8,758 bases of DNA from an uncultured Lachnospiraceae bacterium. GTDB lineage: Bacteria; Bacillota; Clostridia; Lachnospirales; Lachnospiraceae. The stretch is taken from assembly GCA_902803155.1 (NCBI GenBank), contig CADCOU010000339.1:1-8758 (forward strand), written 5' to 3'. Made by a program: the position numbers and the translations under genes. Under the pieces are notes generated by a model that was not told where the DNA came from, ran no database searches, and was given only the letters and a program-made list of their open reading frames with translations. This document shows, piece after piece, positions 1 to 5,591 of the stretch (within the stretch, counting starts at the first letter, position 1; the number at the start of each line of letters is the position of its first letter).

Positions 1-105
1 AATCGGGCTTAACTGAGGCCGACGCTCAGCCGGTTTTGCACTTAGGCGTAAAACTCAGAGGAAGTTCACAGGAATCATATGCCGGGCAAATGAGGAGGGA
101 AGATC

Positions 106-135
106 ATGGAAGAAAAGATCATGGAAGAGAAGATT
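106..135 (+). repeat. 15-bp direct tandem repeat at the start of the SPFH gene
   Basis: Bases 106-120 and 121-135 are near-identical 15-mers (13 of 15 match). They encode Met-Glu-Glu-Lys-Ile twice and so duplicate the start codon. Only the first ATG has a well-spaced Shine-Dalgarno site. The repeat is in frame, so gain or loss of one copy would leave the protein intact apart from five residues. Confidence 0.8.
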
Positions 136-1131
136 CTGAAGAAAAGAAAGACCGGAATGGCGGTACTGCTGGGTTCGATCGCGCTGGAAATCCTGTCTGT
201 CATTGGATTTGTCGGGTCTGTCGTCATGGGATCGCCGCTTGGCATCGTCCTGTGCCTGATCGTGATATGCACCGCATGGATTCCGCTGTGCGGGCTGCGC
301 GTGCTCAAGCCGGAGGAGGCGCTGGTCGTTACCCTGTTCGGAAACTACACGGGAACCCTGAAGGGGCCGGGATTCTATGCGATCAACCCGTTTTCGGTGA
401 GCGTCAACCCTGCTAAGAAGACGAAGCTCGGGCAGAGCGGAGACGTAGACGGAGGAAACGGCAAAGGCGGCCTGTCTGTGCTGCTCACGAACTCTTCCTC
501 CCAGGTTTCCCTTCCCAGCAATGTGATTTCCCTGAAGATCATGACGCTGAGCAACAGCCGCCAGAAAGTCAATGATGTCCTCGGCAATCCGGTCGAGATC
601 TCCGTCGCGGTCATGTGGCGTGTGGTCGATACGGCGAAGGCAGTCTTCACGGTTGACAACTATAAAGAATACCTCTCGCTGCAGTGCGACACCGCTGTCC
701 GCAATATTGTCAAGATCTACCCGTACGATATCGCTCCGAATGTGGACACCACCGGTGACGGACAGGCGGACGACGGATCGCTCAGAGGCTCGACGGAGCT
801 TGTCGCGCAGAGAATCCGCGACGAGATCCAGAGCAAGGTTTCCGTCGCAGGCCTTGAGATCCTTGACGCTCGCATTACCTACCTTGCCTACGCACCGGAG
901 ATCGCAGCCGTCATGCTGCAGAGACAGCAGGCGTCAGCCGTCATTGACGCCCGGAAGATGATCGTGGACGGCGCAGTCGGTATGGTTCAGATGGCGCTTG
1001 ACAAACTCAATCAAGAGAATGTGGTGGAGCTCGATGAAGAACGGAAGGCCGCAATGGTCTCGAACCTTCTTGTAGTCCTGTGCGGCAATCACGACACCCA
1101 GCCGATCATCAACTCAGGATCGCTCTACTGA
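106..1131 (+). CDS. SPFH/band-7 domain membrane protein, 341 aa
   Basis: Likely a membrane scaffold protein of the SPFH (stomatin/prohibitin/flotillin) superfamily. Residues 1-16 are charged (Lys/Glu). Two hydrophobic segments follow at about 18-42 and 45-64, probably a membrane hairpin. The SPFH core begins near 'LKPEEALVVTLFGNYTGTLK' (67-86) and runs through 'NPVEISVAVMWRVVD' (161-175) to about 270. The tail after 'APEIAAVMLQRQQAS' (263-277) is helical and charged. No peptidase motif is visible. An acidic loop at 214-223 (D..GDG.ADD) resembles a calcium-binding loop. The ATG at 106 is preferred because AGGAGG at 93-98 lies 7 bases upstream; the second in-frame ATG at 121 is too far away. 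The next gene downstream is a ribbon-helix-helix protein on the same strand. Family assignment is firm; the biological role is not known. Confidence 0.9.
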   Translation: MEEKIMEEKILKKRKTGMAVLLGSIALEILSVIGFVGSVVMGSPLGIVLCLIVICTAWIPLCGLRVLKPEEALVVTLFGNYTGTLKGPGFYAINPFSVSVNPAKKTKLGQSGDVDGGNGKGGLSVLLTNSSSQVSLPSNVISLKIMTLSNSRQKVNDVLGNPVEISVAVMWRVVDTAKAVFTVDNYKEYLSLQCDTAVRNIVKIYPYDIAPNVDTTGDGQADDGSLRGSTELVAQRIRDEIQSKVSVAGLEILDARITYLAYAPEIAAVMLQRQQASAVIDARKMIVDGAVGMVQMALDKLNQENVVELDEERKAAMVSNLLVVLCGNHDTQPIINSGSLY

Positions 1132-1165
1132 GTTTGCATGCCGGACAGTAAAAACCGCTTTTGTA

Positions 1166-1189
1166 TGCTCTTTCCCTGCGGAAAGGGCA
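1166..1189 (+). other. Intergenic hairpin between SPFH and ribbon-helix-helix genes
   Basis: Bases 1166-1175 pair with 1180-1189 to give a 10-bp stem (one G-T wobble) closed by the 4-base loop CTGC. No T-run follows (next bases are CACAGCACC), so it is not a standard intrinsic terminator. It lies in the 86-base gap between the two + strand genes and ends 17 bases before the GGAGGG of the second. It could be an RNA processing or stability element or could modulate translation of the small gene; this is inference. Confidence 0.5.
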
Positions 1190-1206
1190 CACAGCACCAG
1201 GAATCC

Positions 1207-1220
1207 GGAGGGATAAATTG
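1207..1220 (+). promoter_or_regulatory. Ribosome binding site and TTG start of the small ribbon-helix-helix gene
   Basis: GGAGGG at 1207-1212 sits 5 bases before a TTG at 1218. The frame from this TTG gives a protein starting MAAKKQVPLRLNEK, which is where the recognisable fold begins. The open frame extends upstream to another TTG at 1161, but that has no Shine-Dalgarno site and would translate through the hairpin. Confidence 0.75.
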
Positions 1221-1415
1221 GCAGCGAAAAAACAGGTGCCCTTGAGGCTGAATGAAAAGCTGTATGACGCGCTCGCCGCGTGGGCGGAGGATGATTTCCG
1301 CTCGGTGAACGGGCAGATCGAATATCTGCTGACAGAGTGCGTGCGGCAGCGGAAAAAGAACGGCAGGTACGTCTCTGATCATCTGGATGAGCCGCCTGAG
1401 CTCGACCTGCCGTGA
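1218..1415 (+). CDS. Arc-like ribbon-helix-helix protein, 65 aa
   Basis: Small putative DNA-binding protein of the Arc/MetJ ribbon-helix-helix type. Residues 6-12 (QVPLRLN) form the expected beta strand. Helix one spans about 13-25 (EKLYDALAAWAED) and helix two about 28-45 (SVNGQIEYLLTECVRQR), with the S.NGQIEYLL pattern typical of Arc family proteins. The C-terminal tail is polar and acidic (SDHLDEPPELDLP). It starts at a TTG with a strong, well-spaced ribosome binding site. It lies 86 bases after the SPFH gene and before a strong terminator, so the two probably form one transcript. No toxin gene is adjacent, so an antitoxin role is not supported. Whether it regulates the SPFH gene or binds DNA at all is untested. 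Confidence 0.82.
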   Translation: MAAKKQVPLRLNEKLYDALAAWAEDDFRSVNGQIEYLLTECVRQRKKNGRYVSDHLDEPPELDLP

Positions 1416-1435
1416 CATGGATTCAGAATCTGCAG

Positions 1436-1507
1436 GAAGAAGCCCGATGCGTATGCCGGCATGTTGTCTGCTGCCGGCACATAAGAACGCATCGGGCTTC
1501 TTCTTTA
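1436..1507 (+). terminator. Long composite rho-independent terminator
   Basis: Bases 1436-1452 and 1487-1503 form a perfect 17-bp inverted repeat (GAAGAAGCCCGATGCGT and its complement). Inside it, the self-complementary octamer TGCCGGCA occurs at 1454-1461 and again at 1472-1479, giving a second 8-bp stem with a 10-base loop. The two stems are separated by an asymmetric bulge (1 base left, 7 bases right). The right arm runs into a T-rich tail (TTCTTCTTTAT). It lies 20 bases after the stop of the ribbon-helix-helix gene and faces the opposing sugar operon. On the minus strand the tail is less T-rich, so termination in that direction is less certain. Confidence 0.88.
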
Positions 1508-1534
1508 TGATGAGTCCTTTCCTTAATTCTTTGA

Positions 1535-1654
1535 TCAGACCTCTTCCTTTGTTCCGTCTTTATGGATGATTTCGATCCTGCAGGACAGGCCGTACGCTGC
1601 AACTGCAGCGGTAATCATTGCCCACGGCGCCGCCGCAGACCTGTTCGGACCAGA
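1535..1654 (-). pseudogene. Coding-like C-terminal remnant, unidentified
   Basis: A minus-strand frame is open for 39 codons from 1654 to a TGA at 1537-1535. It reads like the end of a real protein: 'AAAPWAMITAAVAAYGLS' followed by 'CRIEIIHKDGTKEEV'. An ATG at 1618 would give only 27 residues and has no Shine-Dalgarno site. It overlaps the end of the aminotransferase remnant in a different frame, so the two pieces do not form one continuous gene. The Ala-rich helix followed by a basic/polar strand is faintly like C-termini of small membrane-associated decarboxylase subunits, but this is not strong enough to name it. Confidence 0.3.
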
Positions 1655-1806
1655 TCACAGTGGATTTCATCGGAAATGATCCAGAGGTTGTATTTCCGCA
1701 CCAGCGCTGCGATCTGTCGAAGTTCCTCCTCTGTCCTGATCCGCCCGGTGGGATTGTGCGGGTTGAAAAGCACCAGGACCTTCATCCCGTCCATGGAGCA
1801 CCGGTG
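1615..1806 (-). pseudogene. Remnant of MalY/PatB-type PLP aminotransferase
   Basis: The minus-strand frame directly after the MFS stop codon encodes 63 residues that match the central large domain of class I/II aminotransferases of the MalY/PatB (cystathionine beta-lyase-like) type. Visible marks are 'VLVLFNPHNPTGR' (residues 10-22 of the frame) and 'IISDEIHCDLV' (43-53), the latter holding the aspartate that contacts the PLP pyridine nitrogen. A TGA at 1617-1615 stops the frame right after. The N-terminal half, the catalytic-lysine segment expected about 30-40 residues further on, and the C-terminal domain are all absent. There is no ribosome binding site before its first ATG (1794). It is therefore a gene fragment, not a functional enzyme. 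Whether it was part of the adjacent operon is unknown. Confidence 0.72.
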
Positions 1807-2997
1807 TCACGTTCTTTTCCTGTCAATGATATAGCCCGAAATCCAGGAAATCCCCGCAAAGAGGACTCCGGACAATGTCAGGTACAGATACAGCCTGACC
1901 GGGTTCATTTTTCCAAAAAGCGCTCCGACAGCAAAGGCTCCCAGGCTCCCGCCGATTCCCCGGAGGGAAAGATTCTTCAGCGTCTGTGCCAGGCTTCCCA
2001 CCTCAGCCGGGTAAATATGACTGATCCGGCGCACACCGCCCGAGAGCATCATCGCGTAGCCGAATCCTCCGACAAATGCCATGGGAATGGCCACAGAAAG
2101 AGAGACAAACGGTGCCAGCGCAGTTCCTCCGATCCGCACACTCATCAGCAGAAGACCGGCCGCTACTGCGCAGAACGGGCGCATATACTCAAGAATCCGG
2201 GGGACAAACGCATATCCGATCATCTGCCCGATCATCGCGCTGACTGCAAGAACAGTTGTATACCAGGCAGGGCTCCCCTGACCCACCAGATAGACAGACG
2301 CGCAGGCAAGCCCCGAAGCCTCCTGGAAACCTGCAAGGATATAGTTCCCGTAGATAACATAAGATTCTCCTTTTCGGAAAATCGCGCCTACCGGCACGCG
2401 GTTATCCCGGATCCGGTGTTTTTGCGGCATGCGCTGGCCGTACCACAGAATAAAAGCGGTTGCCATCGCTGCCAGAATCAGGATACGGCTCCAGAGAAAC
2501 AGCCGTCTGAACTGCATATCCGCCAGGATCATTCCCGCCATAAGGGAACCGGCCAGGTACCCCATCGAACCCCCGGAATGAACTATTCCGAAGTTCCGGT
2601 CCAGGTCATTTGTCTGGTCCAGCGTGAACTTATCCGCGAGATCCTGAACCGGAGTGAAGAAGAATCCGTACATGCTGCAGGACAGAAGCAGCGGAAGAAA
2701 ACCGGAGGCTGCGGCCGTCACATATACAGCCGCAGCCATTCCAGCCACTGACAAAACCAGCATGAGTCCCGAGCTGCGGATCTTGTCTGAGAAATAGCCC
2801 ATCAGAAACGCGGATGGAATCGTAACCAGATACAGGGCTGCCAGAACCGTACCGATCCTGCTCCCCGTAAGCCCCCGCTGCGCCAGATACAGGGAAAGAT
2901 ACTGTTCGCAGAGCGCGTCTCCTGCCCAGTACAGTGCAAAAAACAGGGCAAGCGCAGGCAGAATCAGGCGCAGTCTGCAGGAAATACCTTTTTTCAT
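1807..2997 (-). CDS. MFS transporter, 396 aa (LacY/nucleoside-symporter-like branch)
   Basis: Inner-membrane secondary transporter with the length and hydrophobic pattern of a 12-helix major facilitator. Segments are visible around 10-28, 47-67, 78-97, 100-118, 140-160, 168-186, 215-235, 245-265, 274-293, 298-318, 346-362 and 369-391. The loop between helices 2 and 3 carries 'GYFSDKIRSSG' (67-77), a version of MFS motif A. The stretch 'FGIVHSGGSMGYLAGSLMAG' (136-155) resembles the helix-5 signature of the phenylpropionate/nucleoside/LacY-like MFS groups. It is the last intact gene of the sugar operon, 26 bases after the preceding epimerase-like gene, so it probably imports the substrate of that pathway. 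The start at 2997 follows AAGGAAG at a rather long spacing. The substrate cannot be predicted from sequence alone. Confidence 0.85.
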   Translation of the reverse strand: MKKGISCRLRLILPALALFFALYWAGDALCEQYLSLYLAQRGLTGSRIGTVLAALYLVTIPSAFLMGYFSDKIRSSGLMLVLSVAGMAAAVYVTAAASGFLPLLLSCSMYGFFFTPVQDLADKFTLDQTNDLDRNFGIVHSGGSMGYLAGSLMAGMILADMQFRRLFLWSRILILAAMATAFILWYGQRMPQKHRIRDNRVPVGAIFRKGESYVIYGNYILAGFQEASGLACASVYLVGQGSPAWYTTVLAVSAMIGQMIGYAFVPRILEYMRPFCAVAAGLLLMSVRIGGTALAPFVSLSVAIPMAFVGGFGYAMMLSGGVRRISHIYPAEVGSLAQTLKNLSLRGIGGSLGAFAVGALFGKMNPVRLYLYLTLSGVLFAGISWISGYIIDRKRT

Positions 2998-3023
2998 GTC
3001 ATTTCAGCTTCCTTGTATCCCGG

Positions 3024-3866
3024 TCAACTGTTGAAATATCCGTTCTTTGCCAGCCACTGGGCAGAAGCAAGCACCGGCTTGTCCGGCGCCACACATACAT
3101 CCCGGAACTGAATCGTAAGGGACAGCAGCCCGCTGTAACCGGAGTCCTCCAGAGTCTTCAGGTCCGCCGCCGAATCCTGGCCTGATCCGACCGGGCGGCT
3201 CCCGGTATCCGCAATATGGACATGTATCAGATCCGGTCCGAAAGCATCAAGATATTCCTGCACGCTCTCCCCCTTTTCATGCATCTCGCCGGTATTCAGG
3301 CAAATCCCGAAATTTCCGCAGCCGACATCATCCTTCAGCTTCCTGAGTGCCTCCAGATCTGTCGCGTATGTGCACATGAAAGCAGGCCACTCTTCCGCCG
3401 CAAGAATGATTCCATGCTCCTTCGCACAGGCGCAGAGCTGACGCAGTCCCTCCACGGTTCGGGTATAATTCTCCGGATCCTCATCATCATGAAAATGATG
3501 CCCCGGAGCAGTAATCATGATCTTTGCCCCGAACTGCTCAGCGTCCGCAACCGACTCCTCGAGGATATGCAGGCTCTTGTCACGGATCACCGGATTCGGA
3601 GAGGCAATATTCAGCGGATAGCAGCTGCTCTGTTCCGGATAGTAAACCGGCATCCGCAGTCCTCTGTCTGCCATCATCTCAAGAATCTCCGGGCGGCGTG
3701 CCACGCGCTCCTGCTCACTGTAATCCGCCAGGCAGTAATGAGGACTGACTCCCCACAGCTCGATGCCGCCGAAACCGGCAGCGGCGATGCTGTCCATGCC
3801 GTAGTCCAGCGTATAGTGCCAGTAGGGATATGTGTTGACGATCCATCTGTCCTTCGTGATCTTCAT
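3024..3866 (-). CDS. Sugar phosphate isomerase/epimerase-like TIM barrel with degenerate metal site (copy 4), 280 aa
   Basis: Member of the AP-endonuclease-2/xylose-isomerase-like TIM-barrel family. Barrel marks include 'GFGGIELWGVSPHY' (31-44), 'GAKIMITAPGHH' (113-124), 'GIILAAEEW' (152-160) and 'LIHVHIAD' (213-220). Aligned with its three neighbours, metal ligands Glu158 and His217 are present. The Asp position is Asn191 (AAT on the coding strand, bases 3296-3294) and the last Glu position is Thr251 (bases 3116-3114). The P.GH..WG.G loop of the other copies is also missing. It may be catalytically altered or act as a partner subunit. The start at 3866 has a GGGAGGA site about 6-8 bases upstream and shares ATGA with the stop of the previous gene; an in-frame upstream extension to 3896 is unlikely. 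Family call firm, reaction unknown. Confidence 0.85.
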   Translation of the reverse strand: MKITKDRWIVNTYPYWHYTLDYGMDSIAAAGFGGIELWGVSPHYCLADYSEQERVARRPEILEMMADRGLRMPVYYPEQSSCYPLNIASPNPVIRDKSLHILEESVADAEQFGAKIMITAPGHHFHDDEDPENYTRTVEGLRQLCACAKEHGIILAAEEWPAFMCTYATDLEALRKLKDDVGCGNFGICLNTGEMHEKGESVQEYLDAFGPDLIHVHIADTGSRPVGSGQDSAADLKTLEDSGYSGLLSLTIQFRDVCVAPDKPVLASAQWLAKNGYFNS

Positions 3867-4708
3867 GCCTCTTCCTCCCGATCCATATGCCAGCACAGGA
3901 ACTCATAGTTCATACGGTAGAATTTCTCCGGATCATGGCGGTATCTGGCCGCAGCCGTCTCCATTGTGATATATCCGCCGTAATTGTACCTGCGCAGCGC
4001 GTTCAGATGCTCATCCACATTCTGCGTTCCGTCTCCCCACATCAGGTGCCCGTCCGGTGCCCCGTCATTGAGATGGAAATGAGTGATCTTGTCTCCCAGC
4101 CGCTCGAAATAGTCCGCGACCGCTTCATGCGCGGCATAGACCGGCACCGTGTCCACACAGACCTGCAGATACGGATCATCGACCGTCTCGATCATCCGGG
4201 CTTCATCCTCCAGGCACGCCGTCAGGGTCGATTCCCCGATCCGGAGAGTCTCATAGCACAGCGCTACATCCACTTCATGGGAATACTCCAGAAGCCGCAT
4301 CACGGAATCCATGGAATAGCGGAATCCCTCCGACCAGGGTTCATTGCGGTACGGCCGTCCGGGGCAGAGCAGCATCCGGTGGCAGTCCAGTTCGGCTGCA
4401 GCGTACATGAACTTTTTATACAGTTCCACGGTGTTGTCCCGGATCCGTTTCTCTTTCGCAGCGATGTTGACCGGATAGGTATTCTCCTCCGGCATCATCG
4501 AGATCACCTTCAGTCCGCTCTCCCGGATCTGTCTCTTCAGCTGCGGCAGCGGATCTTCACAGTCAAAGTAGTGAAAATGCGGGCTGCACCCGTACACCTC
4601 GATATTCCGGATCCCGAGACGCTGCATGGAATCCAGGAAATACTGGAAGGAATACTGGGCGTACAGCATGTTGGTGCCCGCTAGCTGACTTGGATATATC
4701 TTCGACAT
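3863..4708 (-). CDS. Sugar phosphate isomerase/epimerase family TIM barrel (copy 3), 281 aa
   Basis: Cytoplasmic TIM-barrel protein of the D-tagatose/D-psicose epimerase-like and IolE-like group. The four expected divalent-metal ligands are present by position: Glu153 (in 'VALCYETLRIGEST'), Asp186 ('VCVDTVPV'), His212 ('THFHLNDG') and Glu250 ('YITMETA'). Their spacing (33, 26, 38) is close to that of characterised ketose 3-epimerases. A loop at 210-227 follows H.H..D..P.GH..WG.G, shared with copies 1 and 2. The ATG at 4708 is chosen because AAGGAG at 4721-4716 lies 7 bases upstream. A TTG at 4729 would add seven residues encoded by the ribosome binding site itself and is rejected. The last four bases overlap the next gene's ATG, which suggests translational coupling. 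The substrate is unknown; epimerase, isomerase or lyase chemistry is possible. Confidence 0.87.
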   Translation of the reverse strand: MSKIYPSQLAGTNMLYAQYSFQYFLDSMQRLGIRNIEVYGCSPHFHYFDCEDPLPQLKRQIRESGLKVISMMPEENTYPVNIAAKEKRIRDNTVELYKKFMYAAAELDCHRMLLCPGRPYRNEPWSEGFRYSMDSVMRLLEYSHEVDVALCYETLRIGESTLTACLEDEARMIETVDDPYLQVCVDTVPVYAAHEAVADYFERLGDKITHFHLNDGAPDGHLMWGDGTQNVDEHLNALRRYNYGGYITMETAAARYRHDPEKFYRMNYEFLCWHMDREEEA

Positions 4709-4725
4709 TTCCCATCTCCTTTGCG

Positions 4726-5562
4726 TCAATAGAAATACTGGTCAAGAACCGTGATGTTTCTCTTGTCATGATGATACGGATCCGCGTAATAATCGCGCAC
4801 GGTCAGTTCCTGGCTGAACAGGCCTTCATACTGATTGTCCTTAAAGGCCTTGAGCAGATCATTCAGGTTCTGATTTCCGTCCCCCCACACCCTGTGTCCG
4901 TAGGGGTCGCAGTCCTGGAAATGAGTATGGATAATATTCTCTGTGCCAAACGTATCAAACCACTGCTGAACGGTCTCTCCCGCAACCGCCATGGCCGTGA
5001 TGTCAACCATGACCTTGAAGCGGGGGTGATCCACCATATCGAAGAGCTTCTTCAGCCCTTCCAGGTTCCAGGCAAGCTTCGATTCCTGGGGACGCAGCGT
5101 CTCACAGGCGATCGTCACGTCAAGCTGATCACCGAGTTCGCACAGACGCTGATGCATCTCGGCCGAGCGCTTCATCGCCTCTTCCTGGTCCTCATTCCAG
5201 AAGCCCCAGCCGGAATTGGCCTGCATGACTTTTGCCCCGAGTTCCGCGCCGAAGCGCATCCCGTTGGCGAAAAACTCATAGGAACGCTCTCTCAGGACCT
5301 CATCCTTCGCGGCAAACTGATACTGGTAGTCGCAGTTATGCGGGGAAATCACTCTGCAGGACAATCCTCTCTGCTCCAGTTTCCTTCGCACCGGTTTCGG
5401 ATCCGAGAAGCCCTTATAGTCAAAATAGAGGCCCTTCCCGCCCGACAGCAGCTCCACGTTTTTCAGGCCGAGCTTCTGCGTGCAGTCCAGGAAATAATCC
5501 AGTGAATATAGATCATAGTGAATATTGAAATTGCTGATTCTCTCCTTCGCGAAATACTTCAT
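4726..5562 (-). CDS. Sugar phosphate isomerase/epimerase family TIM barrel (copy 2), 278 aa
   Basis: TIM-barrel enzyme paralogous to its neighbours. The N-terminal barrel has 'NFNIHYDLYSLDYFL' (11-25) and 'LGLKNVELLSGGKG' (31-44). Putative metal ligands are Glu154 ('VTIACETLRPQES'), Asp187 ('KVMVDITAM'), His214 ('IIHTHFQDC') and Glu252 ('LFSQELTV'), with spacing 33, 27, 38. The substrate-side loop at 212-229 fits H.HF.D..P.GH..WG.G. It differs from copies 1 and 3 in lacking the 'APHF'/'SPHF' segment after strand two, where it has GGKGLYFDYKG, so its sugar preference may differ. The start at 5562 has a purine-rich GGAAAGAG immediately upstream. It lies 29 bases after copy 1 and 17 bases before copy 3. 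Reaction and substrate cannot be assigned. Confidence 0.87.
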   Translation of the reverse strand: MKYFAKERISNFNIHYDLYSLDYFLDCTQKLGLKNVELLSGGKGLYFDYKGFSDPKPVRRKLEQRGLSCRVISPHNCDYQYQFAAKDEVLRERSYEFFANGMRFGAELGAKVMQANSGWGFWNEDQEEAMKRSAEMHQRLCELGDQLDVTIACETLRPQESKLAWNLEGLKKLFDMVDHPRFKVMVDITAMAVAGETVQQWFDTFGTENIIHTHFQDCDPYGHRVWGDGNQNLNDLLKAFKDNQYEGLFSQELTVRDYYADPYHHDKRNITVLDQYFY

Positions 5563-5591
5563 CTCTTTCCGCCTTTCCGCAGTCTGGCCGC

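Larger units (their letters stand above)
1508..1806. other. Gene-free interval between convergent operons
   Basis: About 300 bases lie between the terminator of the + strand pair and the end of the minus-strand operon. The only content I can support is the two minus-strand gene remnants, described separately. I see no tRNA, insertion-sequence ends, promoter or second terminator here. No hairpin with a T-run is visible directly after the MFS stop codon, so the minus-strand transcript may run on to the long hairpin at 1436-1503. Confidence 0.6.

Noticed and set aside
36..64. TTGCAC at 36-41 as a -35 box for the SPFH gene
   Set aside because: No convincing -10 hexamer lies at 16-18 bases spacing. 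The promoter may be outside the window or may use a weak box I cannot support.
1387..1569. 60-codon + strand open frame across the terminator
   Set aside because: It runs through the long hairpin, has no ribosome binding site and has no recognisable content.
1618..2751. Long + strand open frame (377 codons) antisense to the MFS gene
   Set aside because: The encoded protein is rich in His, Arg, Ser, Pro and Gln with no domain pattern, while the minus strand gives a clear 12-helix transporter. It is a shadow frame.
4709..4729. Upstream TTG start for epimerase copy 3, overlapping the stop of copy 2
   Set aside because: The seven added residues are encoded by the AAGGAG ribosome binding site of the ATG at 4708, and the TTG has no Shine-Dalgarno site of its own.
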